DNA from: Candidatus Methanophagales archaeon
GTDB taxonomy: Archaea > Halobacteriota > Syntropharchaeia > Alkanophagales > Methanospirareceae
Direction: 5' to 3'
NCBI GenBank assembly: GCA_021159475.1
Contig: JAGGRS010000260.1
Span: forward strand, 1 to 9,877
DNA: 9,877 bases
The position numbers and the translations under genes are program-made. Below the pieces are notes generated by a model that saw only the letters and a list, made by a program, of their open reading frames with translations, ran no database searches and was not told the DNA's origin. Below are positions 1 to 6,602 of the stretch, piece after piece (position 1 is the stretch's first letter; each line of letters begins with the position of its first letter).

Positions 1-243
1 GAGGTGCTCGGTGATAAATGCTACCACTCGCTTCGTGAACTGCCCGTGAAGCCCGATGTGGTTGATACCGTAGTTCCGCCGGTGGTGACCGAGGAGATAG
101 TTGAGGAATGCAAGGAACTGGGAATAGAGCGAGTATGGATGCAACCTGGCTCCGAATCCAAACGCGCAATACGCTTCTGCGAGGAGAATAACATAAAGGT
201 GGTGCATGACGTATGCGTGATGATAAAGAGGCGAGAGAGGTGA
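1..243 (+). CDS. CoA-binding domain protein (YccU/CoA_binding_2 family), 3' end only
   Basis: This is the C-terminal part of a small Rossmann-fold protein related to the CoA-binding domain of succinyl-CoA synthetase. The frame is open from the first base. The first residues, EVLGDKCYHSL, match the internal 'EVLGEKCYPSL'-type segment of the family, so the gene starts upstream and the GTG at base 4 is an internal Val codon, not a start. About 80 of the family's usual 130-140 residues are present. The missing part would hold the glycine-rich nucleotide loop. Visible family marks are the VPPVVTEEIVEEC stretch, then VWMQPGSES, and near the end VVHDVCVMIK, equivalent to the usual 'V(M)DRCIMI' ending. 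Its ligand and function are not established. It stops 86 bases before cdhA on the same strand, but a promoter-like gap separates them, so cotranscription is uncertain. Confidence 0.85.
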   Translation, partial: EVLGDKCYHSLRELPVKPDVVDTVVPPVVTEEIVEECKELGIERVWMQPGSESKRAIRFCEENNIKVVHDVCVMIKRRER

Positions 244-254
244 GCGAAGCAAGT

Positions 255-266
255 ACATGTACATGT
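255..266. promoter_or_regulatory. 12-bp perfect palindrome upstream of cdhA promoter (candidate operator)
   Basis: ACATGTACATGT reads identically on both strands. It lies just after the stop of the CoA-binding gene and about 25-30 bases upstream of the A/T-rich box assigned to cdhA. A smaller inverted repeat (TGTGC-AG-GCACA, bases 264-275) overlaps its right end. The position suits an activator or repressor site for the cdh operon. No regulator is known for it, so the role is inferred from symmetry and position only. Confidence 0.4.
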
Positions 267-288
267 GCAGGCACAAAAACAAAAAGGA

Positions 289-303
289 CAAAATTTTTAA
301 TTA
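289..303 (+). promoter_or_regulatory. Candidate archaeal TATA-type promoter of the cdhA operon
   Basis: An A/T-rich block (AAAATTTTTAATTA) sits about 27-40 bases before the cdhA ATG, preceded by a purine-rich stretch that could serve as a BRE. Archaeal transcription starts about 25 bases after the TATA centre, which would leave a short leader. The cdhA ribosome binding site (GGTAAGGA, bases 320-327) would lie at its very start, so the true box could be slightly further upstream. Confidence 0.4.
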
Positions 304-329
304 GCGAGGGTAAATAGGCGGTAAGGAAG

Positions 330-2720
330 ATGGAGCTATTAAAGAAGGGCGGGGTCTTTACGATTGCGGGCTTGGAGAATGTGCAGATTCGCATAGGAGA
401 GATAGAGGAGGAAGAGGAGGAATGGGAACCGCTCGGACCGCACCCAATGCCTGGTATCGCTACGCTTCGCGACTGGGACTTCAAGCTCCTGAAGCGCTAC
501 AAGCCTTTTTATGCGCCTTTCTGCGATATGTGCTGTCTTTGCACGTATGGCAAATGCGATTTATCGGGCAATAAGAAGGGCGCATGCGGCATAAGAATGG
601 ATGCGCAGCACGGTAGAATAGTTCTTCTCGCATGTCTGGTGGGCTGTAGTGCACATTGTGGGCATGGAAGGCATCTGCTCCATGATTTGGTCAGGCGGTT
701 TGGACGGGATACGCCGATAGACTTCGGACCGGGAGTGAATGTGGAAGCGCCGCTTACAAGGCTGATATGCGGTATAAAACCGCGCACAATTGGCGATTAT
801 GAGCGCGTATTTGATTATATTGAGGAGCAGATAGTGCAGCTGGCTGATGCGCTCCATACCGGGCAGGAGGGTTCATACCTGGACTTCGAGTCGAAAGCGC
901 TACACATGGGCATGCTCGACTCACTGAGCAAAGAAGCTGCGGATATCATCCAGATTGCCGCTTATGGCATGCCCACGAGCTATGAGGGTGGGGGACCGGA
1001 TGTGCCACTGGTCGAGGTCGGGATAGGCACAATAGACACCAATAAGCCTGTTATACTTGTTATAGGGCATAATGTCCCCCCTGCTGCTGAGATTGGTGAT
1101 TATCTGACGGATAATGGGCTTGAAGATAGTGTAGAACTTGCGGGAATCTGCTGCACCGCGATTGACACCACGCGTGTATATAAAAAGGCAAAGATAGCTT
1201 CTGCGCTTGGCAGGCAACTGCGTGTGATACGGGCGGGTATTGCGGATGTCGTGGTGGTGGATGAGCAATGCATCCGCGCGGATATATTAGAGCAGTGCAA
1301 GAGGGTTCATTCGCCTCTGATAGCAACGAACGACAAGGCATTGCACGGGCTCGTGGACCGGACTGATGATAATCCCGATGAGATAGTGGCTGACCTGGTG
1401 AACGAGCGAGTTCCAGGCGTTGTGATATTAGACCCTGAGCGTGTGGGAGAGGTGGCTGTGAAGACCGCGATGCAAATAGCCAAGAGGAGGAAAGCACTGA
1501 GGCTAATCCTGAGTGACGAAGAGTTCAGACATTATGTGAGTGAATGCACGCAGTGCGGGAACTGCACCCTTGCATGCCCCAATGGACTTCCCATTGGTGA
1601 AGCGAATCAAAGTGCCTCAACAGGGCGTATAGAACCGCTTGCTGCTCTGTTTGACAAATGCGTCGGCTGTGGCAGGTGTGAACAGGTCTGCAAGAAGCAT
1701 ATCCCGATAGTGGACGTGATAACGAAAGCGGCATATCCGCAGCTGAGAGAGGAGAAGGGGCGGATGCGTATAGGCAGGGGTCCTGTATGGGACAGTGAGA
1801 TAAGAGAGGTCGGAGCACCAATCGTCCTCGGAACTATACCCGGTGTTATTGCACCCATAGGCTGTGGTAATTATCCAGATGGGACGAGAGATGCATGGCT
1901 GATTGTGAAGGAGTTCGCCGAACGGAACTATATAGTTACGCTCACGGGCTGCATGGCAATAGATGCGGCATTGTGGAAGGATGAGGAGGGCAAGACCGTG
2001 TATGAGCAGCATCATGGCAGGTTCGATGCCGGCGGCGTGCTCAACATAGGCTCCTGCGTCTCCAATGCGCATATACACGATGCTGCGATTAAGATAGCGA
2101 GTATATTTGCGAGGAGGACACTGAGGGGCAATTATGAAGAGATTGCCGATTATATCCTGAGCAGAGTGGGTGCCTGTGGCGTTGCATGGGGTGCGATGTC
2201 ACAGAAAGCGGCTTCTATTGCTACCGGATTCAACAGGCTGGGCATTCCCGCAGTGGTGGGTCCGCATGGCACGAAATACCGGCGGGCGTTCCTCGGACGA
2301 CCGGATATAAAAGAGGATTGGCAGATAATAGATGCTACTGATGGTTCGGAGATTTATTTCGAGCCAGCACCACAGCATTTACTCGTGGCGTGTGAAACGG
2401 TGGAAGAAGCATTACCGATGATTGCGAAACTTTGTTTCCGCCCTTCTGATACAGACCGCGGGCGTTCAATAAAACTAACACATTATATTGACCTCAGTTT
2501 GAAGTATCTCAATATATACCCGCCGGACTGGCATCTCTTCGTCAGGACAGCAACCGACCTTCCCGTCGCAAAGAAGGATGAATTATTGAAGAAGCTTGAA
2601 GATGAGCATGGCTGGGAGATAGACTGGAAGATGAAGAGGATAAAGGAAGGACCAATAAGGGGATATGACCCCTCGTTTAACCCAACGAATTTAAAGAGGT
2701 TGATAAGGGAGAAGAAATAA
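330..2720 (+). CDS. cdhA: CO dehydrogenase/acetyl-CoA synthase complex, alpha subunit CdhA
   Basis: This is the nickel CO dehydrogenase of the archaeal ACDS complex, interconverting CO and CO2. Length (796 residues) is normal for archaeal CdhA. The N-terminal cysteine group (C65, C68, C69, C71, C76, C86) fits the B/D cluster region. A histidine ladder at H109, H112, H115 and H118 matches the proton-transfer histidines of bacterial CODH. By motif matching, C-cluster (Ni-Fe-S) ligands would be H247 (IGHNVP), C275 (GICCTAID), C314, C512 (IGCGNY), C541 (TGCMA) and C576 (GSCVSNAH); the catalytic lysine is probably K626 (MSQK). Between them lies the archaeal-specific ferredoxin-like insert with two CxxCxxCxxxC motifs (C406-C416, C444-C454), the extra E and F clusters. 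The second ends CK rather than CP. The ATG at 330 has a GGTAAGGA site just upstream. It heads the cdhA-cdhB-frhB-like operon. Confidence 0.97.
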   Translation: MELLKKGGVFTIAGLENVQIRIGEIEEEEEEWEPLGPHPMPGIATLRDWDFKLLKRYKPFYAPFCDMCCLCTYGKCDLSGNKKGACGIRMDAQHGRIVLLACLVGCSAHCGHGRHLLHDLVRRFGRDTPIDFGPGVNVEAPLTRLICGIKPRTIGDYERVFDYIEEQIVQLADALHTGQEGSYLDFESKALHMGMLDSLSKEAADIIQIAAYGMPTSYEGGGPDVPLVEVGIGTIDTNKPVILVIGHNVPPAAEIGDYLTDNGLEDSVELAGICCTAIDTTRVYKKAKIASALGRQLRVIRAGIADVVVVDEQCIRADILEQCKRVHSPLIATNDKALHGLVDRTDDNPDEIVADLVNERVPGVVILDPERVGEVAVKTAMQIAKRRKALRLILSDEEFRHYVSECTQCGNCTLACPNGLPIGEANQSASTGRIEPLAALFDKCVGCGRCEQVCKKHIPIVDVITKAAYPQLREEKGRMRIGRGPVWDSEIREVGAPIVLGTIPGVIAPIGCGNYPDGTRDAWLIVKEFAERNYIVTLTGCMAIDAALWKDEEGKTVYEQHHGRFDAGGVLNIGSCVSNAHIHDAAIKIASIFARRTLRGNYEEIADYILSRVGACGVAWGAMSQKAASIATGFNRLGIPAVVGPHGTKYRRAFLGRPDIKEDWQIIDATDGSEIYFEPAPQHLLVACETVEEALPMIAKLCFRPSDTDRGRSIKLTHYIDLSLKYLNIYPPDWHLFVRTATDLPVAKKDELLKKLEDEHGWEIDWKMKRIKEGPIRGYDPSFNPTNLKRLIREKK

Positions 2721-2739
2721 GGAGAAAGGGGAGGAGAAG

Positions 2740-3297
2740 ATGGGAATGGAGATACCGTTTGACGTGGCTAATATCCCGGGTCCCGAAATGGGGGAGGTTG
2801 CGCCGCCAGAAGTGATAGGGAATTATATCTCAAGAGCGAAGAGACCACTGCTCGTTGTTGGCTCGGAGATACTGAGGGACGATTTCTTTTTAGAGACTGC
2901 GATAGAAATAGGAAAGAAGGGAATACCCATTGCAGCGACAGGGCACAGCATAAGAGGTTTTGTAGAGAAGGGATACACGGAGAACGTGAACTATTGCAAC
3001 CTGCACGAGCTCACCAATTGCTTGAGAGACCCGAACTGGAAGGGCTTGGATGGCAAGGGGAATTACGATTTCGTAATATTCTTCGGCATAGTCTATTATT
3101 ACGCATCGCAAATGCTGTCATGCATAAAGAATTTCGCAATTGACCCTCTGATTCGTGCTGTTTCTATTGACAGATATTACCATCCACAGGCGAGGATGAG
3201 TTTTACGAACATCTCACCGAAGATGGAAGCGGAATATAAGGATATGCTGAATAGACTGGTAAGCAGTATAAAGAGAAGAGGAGGGCAGGAATCATGA
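2740..3297 (+). CDS. cdhB: CO dehydrogenase/acetyl-CoA synthase complex, epsilon subunit CdhB
   Basis: CdhB is the small subunit that forms the alpha2-epsilon2 CO dehydrogenase component with CdhA. It has a Rossmann-like (DHS-like NAD/FAD-binding) fold and has been suggested to help electron transfer to FAD; it carries no metal cluster. The 185 residues are close to the family's roughly 170. Family signatures are clear: KRPLLVVGSEIL near residues 28-39, GIPIAATGHSIRGFVEKG, DPNWKGLDGKGNYD, and the ending SIDRYYHPQARMSF. The ATG at 2740 follows a GGGGAGG site (2728-2734) and lies 19 bases after the cdhA stop. The 3' end overlaps the next gene by ATGA, indicating translational coupling. The first 20 residues vary in this family, so the start rests on the ribosome binding site. 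Confidence 0.95.
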   Translation: MGMEIPFDVANIPGPEMGEVAPPEVIGNYISRAKRPLLVVGSEILRDDFFLETAIEIGKKGIPIAATGHSIRGFVEKGYTENVNYCNLHELTNCLRDPNWKGLDGKGNYDFVIFFGIVYYYASQMLSCIKNFAIDPLIRAVSIDRYYHPQARMSFTNISPKMEAEYKDMLNRLVSSIKRRGGQES

Positions 3298-4406
3298 TAA
3301 AACAGAAAGGGAACATAATGGATTTGGAGGCAGAAGTAGTATATAACGGGCTGTGCTGCTACTGCGGGACTTGTGGTGCGTTTTGTAAAGAATACATAAC
3401 CTACGAGAACGAGATACCCGTAACGAAGAAGAAATGCCATGAGATATACGGTGCGTGTTATGATTTCTGTCCAAGGACGAGTTTCGCACCTTTTGAGGTT
3501 GAAAGGGCGGTGTTTGGTGCGACGAGAACAGATAACCTGCTGGGATACTACAAGGGAGATATTTTAACAGCAAGAGCAACTGATGAAGCCATAATAGCGG
3601 AGGCGCAGGATGGCGGGGTTGTATCTGCATTACTCGTGAGCATGCTTGAGCAAGGGGAGATAGACGCCGCGGTGGTATCGAAGACGTCTGAGACATGGGA
3701 GCCCGAACCGTTTGTTGCAACGAAGAGGGAGGATATATTAGCTGCTGCCGGCTCGAAATATACGCAATGCCCTTCGGTATTGGGCGTTGGAGACGCTTTT
3801 GAGCAGGGCTATAAGCGGGTCGCACTCGTTGGATTGCCATGTCATATACAGGGCATGAGGAAAGTTCAACTGTCAACGGGATTTGATGTCGGTGCTGGCA
3901 GGGTGAAGATACAGATTGGGCTCTTCTGCTCTGAAACTTTTGAGATGTCCATGCTTAAAAATAAGCTGGAGGAGTTGGGCACGAGCATAGAAGAGGTTGA
4001 GAAGTTCAACATAAAGAGAGGTAGTTTCATCGTTCATACGAAGGCGGGTGATGAGATAAAGACGCCGATAAAGAAGATGAGTGAATGCGTGCGTGAGGCG
4101 TGCAACTATTGTTACGATTTTGCGGCAGAATTCGCCGATGTTTCGGTAGGTTCAATAGGTTCCGAGCCGGGATGGTCAACCGTGATAACGAGGAGCGATG
4201 CGGGTGAAAACCTGGTGAAGAGAGCGGAAGAGGAGGGGGTTATAGAGACAAAGAAGCTATCAGAGGAGCAGATAGAGGCAGTAAGAAACCTGGCATCGTA
4301 TAAGAAGCGCAGGAACTTGAAGAATATCAATGATAAGACGGGCACAGTTAGAATTCTGAATATGCTGGTGGAGCCGGAGATGCTGGAACAGTTCTTGAGT
4401 GTGTAA
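3294..4406 (+). CDS. FrhB/FdhB-family F420-dependent oxidoreductase iron-sulfur flavoprotein, linked to cdhAB
   Basis: The protein resembles the beta subunit of F420-reducing hydrogenase (FrhB) and of F420-dependent formate dehydrogenase, which pass electrons between Fe-S clusters, FAD and coenzyme F420. An N-terminal motif, C21-x2-C24-x2-C27-x3-C31, fits one [4Fe-4S] cluster. A second group (C48, C55, C59, ending CPR) has only three cysteines at irregular spacing. The FrhB core follows: AQDGGVVSALL (104-114), GSKYTQCP (C159), VGLPCHIQG (C183), GLFCSE (C212), then C265, C270 and C273 before a YDFAAEFADVSVG segment typical of the family's end. ATGA overlap with cdhB implies coupled expression and a partnership with CdhAB. 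A GAGGAGGG site supports the ATG at 3294; the in-frame ATG at 3318 also has a weaker site. F420 as acceptor is inferred from family; ferredoxin or another partner is possible. Confidence 0.9.
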   Translation: MIKQKGNIMDLEAEVVYNGLCCYCGTCGAFCKEYITYENEIPVTKKKCHEIYGACYDFCPRTSFAPFEVERAVFGATRTDNLLGYYKGDILTARATDEAIIAEAQDGGVVSALLVSMLEQGEIDAAVVSKTSETWEPEPFVATKREDILAAAGSKYTQCPSVLGVGDAFEQGYKRVALVGLPCHIQGMRKVQLSTGFDVGAGRVKIQIGLFCSETFEMSMLKNKLEELGTSIEEVEKFNIKRGSFIVHTKAGDEIKTPIKKMSECVREACNYCYDFAAEFADVSVGSIGSEPGWSTVITRSDAGENLVKRAEEEGVIETKKLSEEQIEAVRNLASYKKRRNLKNINDKTGTVRILNMLVEPEMLEQFLSV

Positions 4407-5507
4407 TCATTGACCCTTATGCATATACCCATCTAAATCCCTGTAATCAAACTCCTCGGTCTGAAGCACGTTCTTTATGAAGTTGAATAGCTTCTTTCTT
4501 GTAGCCATTGAGATGTTTGGATACCATACAGGAGAAGCGACCACAAGCCCTCTGAACGCATAAAACGGTTGTAGCACCTCCAATAGCTCGTAATCGCCCG
4601 TCTTTGCCAGGTATACATCGAAGAACAGCTCATACAAACGCTTGAAATCGGCATCAATCACCGCTCCATCGGTCTTCAGTAGCCCGAAGAAGAGATAATT
4701 TATCGTCATTGCGGTAATATCATCCGCGGCTTCGCCCCATTCTCCCCTGCTCCTGTCCAGTAATGTGAAATCCGTTCCAGTGCGAGTATGGAATATAACA
4801 TTCCAGGGATGGAAATCGCCATGCACCATGCAAAGCCGATTCGTTTTGCTCTTAAGCTTCCAGCGCCACTCAATACAGAGCTTCTCTATCTCCTTCAGTT
4901 CCGCCTGCGTTATAAACTCACTCTCCGATGGATAACTGTCTGTGAGACCAAATATGCACTCACTATGCCCTAACAGCTCTCTTATTCGCCTGATATACAG
5001 CTTTGCATCTCCTCGCCTGTGTGAGTGGATATAAGCGAGATAAGAAGCCAGAGCCGATGCCCGCGCCTCGTCTTCTTCACGCAGCCTTGCGCCGTCTCTC
5101 AATCGCTCCAGGTCGTGCACGTATTCCTCACCCTCCACCTTCTCGCACACAATGAAATATTCCACGGCGTCACGTGTGGAGACCAACCGCCCGTCATTCG
5201 TGAAATAGCCGACATCGAGCGCTTTTACATGCCCGGGTAGCGAATTAAAAGCCCTGTACTGCCATATCAATATCTGTGCGCGGTCTGAGGGATACTCATG
5301 CCCGAAACCATCACCTTTCAGCGACGATATGACAACTTCTTTCCTCTCGCCTTCCGCGGTCTCAAAAGTGACGAAGTAAGGTTTTCCATATCCAAATCCC
5401 TTTATCTCCTCTTCCTGTTCCGACTCCAACCCTTTTACGCTTAATATCCGTAGAGGTTCACCCAAACTGCGCTTCAAATATTCCTCTATTCGCTCTTTAA
5501 GAACCAT
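4407..5507 (-). CDS. Phosphotransferase of the aminoglycoside phosphotransferase/choline kinase fold, substrate unknown
   Basis: This 366-residue protein belongs to the APH superfamily of small-molecule kinases. The Brenner-type catalytic loop is intact: MVHGDFHPWNVIF with H229, D231 and N236. The metal-binding aspartate follows as D251 in LLDRSRGEWGEAADDI, where most relatives have D-F/W-E/D. A hinge-like stretch is seen at EYFIVCEKVEGEEY (116-129). The N-terminal lobe has no clear P-loop match, and I cannot name its lysine with confidence. The ATG at 5507 is preferred over an upstream in-frame TTG at 5519: only it lies downstream of a start site predicted from the minus-strand TATA-like box. 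A gene this close to metabolic operons is more likely a metabolic or regulatory kinase than an antibiotic-resistance enzyme. It faces the cdh operon and is divergent from the HMG-CoA synthase gene. Confidence 0.85.
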   Translation of the reverse strand: MVLKERIEEYLKRSLGEPLRILSVKGLESEQEEEIKGFGYGKPYFVTFETAEGERKEVVISSLKGDGFGHEYPSDRAQILIWQYRAFNSLPGHVKALDVGYFTNDGRLVSTRDAVEYFIVCEKVEGEEYVHDLERLRDGARLREEDEARASALASYLAYIHSHRRGDAKLYIRRIRELLGHSECIFGLTDSYPSESEFITQAELKEIEKLCIEWRWKLKSKTNRLCMVHGDFHPWNVIFHTRTGTDFTLLDRSRGEWGEAADDITAMTINYLFFGLLKTDGAVIDADFKRLYELFFDVYLAKTGDYELLEVLQPFYAFRGLVVASPVWYPNISMATRKKLFNFIKNVLQTEEFDYRDLDGYMHKGQ

Positions 5508-5561
5508 GTGCTGACACAATATTTATATGTTCTCTTTTAAACTTGTTTATGTGGATGTGTA
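5508..5561. promoter_or_regulatory. Compact divergent promoter between the phosphotransferase and HMG-CoA synthase genes
   Basis: Only 54 bases separate the two divergent start codons. On the plus strand TTTATAT (5522-5528) lies about 37 bases before the HMG-CoA synthase ATG, predicting a leader of roughly 10 bases. On the minus strand TTTAAAAGA (5541-5533) lies about 30 bases before the phosphotransferase ATG, predicting a nearly leaderless mRNA. The boxes are arranged so that each polymerase would run across the other's box. Box positions are by eye. Confidence 0.55.
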
Positions 5562-6599
5562 ATGACAGGGATAGTCTCGTATGGTGTGTATGTGCCATCA
5601 TATAGAATAAGGGTGGAGGAGATAGCGAAGCAATGGGGAGAGAACCCCGATATTATAAAATCCGGACTGATGGTGGAGCAGAAGTCTGTGCCGGACATGG
5701 ATGAGGATACAGCAACTATGGCGGTAGAGGCTTCACGGGCTGCTATCATGCGCGCAGACCTTGACCCGAAGGATATAGGTGCTATTTATGTGGGTTCTGA
5801 GAGTCATCCTTATGCGGTAAAGCCAACAGCAACGATTGTAGGCGCCGCAATAGGTGCATCGAACTCTATCGCCGCTGCGGACTTTGAATTCGCATGCAAG
5901 GCGGGAACAGCAGCCATACAGACCTGTATAGGGCTGGTTGCACTGAAGAAGATAAAATACGGGCTTGCAATAGGGGCGGATGTATCGCAGTCCAGTCCGG
6001 GAGATGCGCTGGAATATACTGCGGGAGCGGGTAGTGCGGCTTTTGTCATCGGTGATGATGGTGTAATAGCCGAGATAGAGGGTTTTACCTCCTTCACTTC
6101 TGATACACCCGATTTCTGGCGTCGTGACCTCCAGAAGTATCCATCTCATGGCGGGCGCTTCACGGGCGAACCCGCATATTTCAGACATATCATCTCAGCC
6201 ACGAAGGAATTGATGGATAAGACCGGGCTACAGCCCGCGGACTTCGATTATGCCGTATTTCATCAGCCAAACGGTAAATTCCCGCTGAAAGCGGCTAAAA
6301 GCCTCGGATTTAACACAAAGCAGTTAAAGCCCGGTCTTATCGTGACACATATCGGGAACACATACTCGGCATCGTCACTGATAGGGCTCTCTGCGGTTCT
6401 TGATATCGCATTGCCCGGACAGCGAATCCTGATAACCTCCTTTGGCTCGGGTGCTGGTTCTGATTCCTTTGCTCTTACTGTTACCGATGGCATTGACCAC
6501 GTGAGGGATAAGGCTCCGCGGGTAGAGGATTTCCTATCTGGCTGTAAATATCTTGATTATGCACGTTACGTGAAACACCATGGTAAAATAAGGTTGTAA
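5562..6599 (+). CDS. mvaS: Hydroxymethylglutaryl-CoA synthase, archaeal type
   Basis: The enzyme condenses acetyl-CoA with acetoacetyl-CoA to HMG-CoA, the second step of the mevalonate route to archaeal isoprenoid lipids. At 345 residues it has the length of the archaeal family, shorter than the eukaryotic enzyme. The catalytic triad is visible: E80 ([12 protein letters not shown]), the acyl-accepting cysteine C112 in [13 protein letters not shown], and H234 in FHQPNGKFP. The N-terminal [14 protein letters not shown] and late [13 protein letters not shown] motifs are also typical of this thiolase-fold family. The ATG at 5562 has only a weak GGATG site but suits the predicted short leader. Its stop is three bases from the next gene, the thiolase. 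In other archaea these two enzymes form a complex through a DUF35 protein that channels acetoacetyl-CoA; no DUF35 gene is in this window. Confidence 0.95.
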   Translation: MTGIVSYGVYVPSYRIRVEEIAKQWGENPDIIKSGLMVEQKSVPDMDEDTATMAVEASRAAIMRADLDPKDIGAIYVGSESHPYAVKPTATIVGAAIGASNSIAAADFEFACKAGTAAIQTCIGLVALKKIKYGLAIGADVSQSSPGDALEYTAGAGSAAFVIGDDGVIAEIEGFTSFTSDTPDFWRRDLQKYPSHGGRFTGEPAYFRHIISATKELMDKTGLQPADFDYAVFHQPNGKFPLKAAKSLGFNTKQLKPGLIVTHIGNTYSASSLIGLSAVLDIALPGQRILITSFGSGAGSDSFALTVTDGIDHVRDKAPRVEDFLSGCKYLDYARYVKHHGKIRL

Positions 6600-6602
6600 A
6601 AG

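Noticed and set aside
509..2078. Several long minus-strand open frames inside cdhA
   Set aside because: They are rich in Ser, Pro, Arg and His, show no recognisable domain and lie opposite a full-length, highly conserved gene. They are antisense shadows of biased codon use.
4788..5240. Plus-strand open frames inside the phosphotransferase region
   Set aside because: They are short, without ribosome binding sites or domains, and lie opposite the well-supported minus-strand kinase gene.
4407..5507. Antibiotic-resistance aminoglycoside kinase
   Set aside because: Only the general fold and catalytic loop are shared. Context is archaeal core metabolism, there are no mobile element marks, and the family covers many metabolic kinases.
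5517..5519. TTG start for the phosphotransferase, four codons upstream of the ATG
   Set aside because: No ribosome binding site precedes it, and it leaves less room from the minus-strand TATA-like box. The ATG at 5507 fits better.
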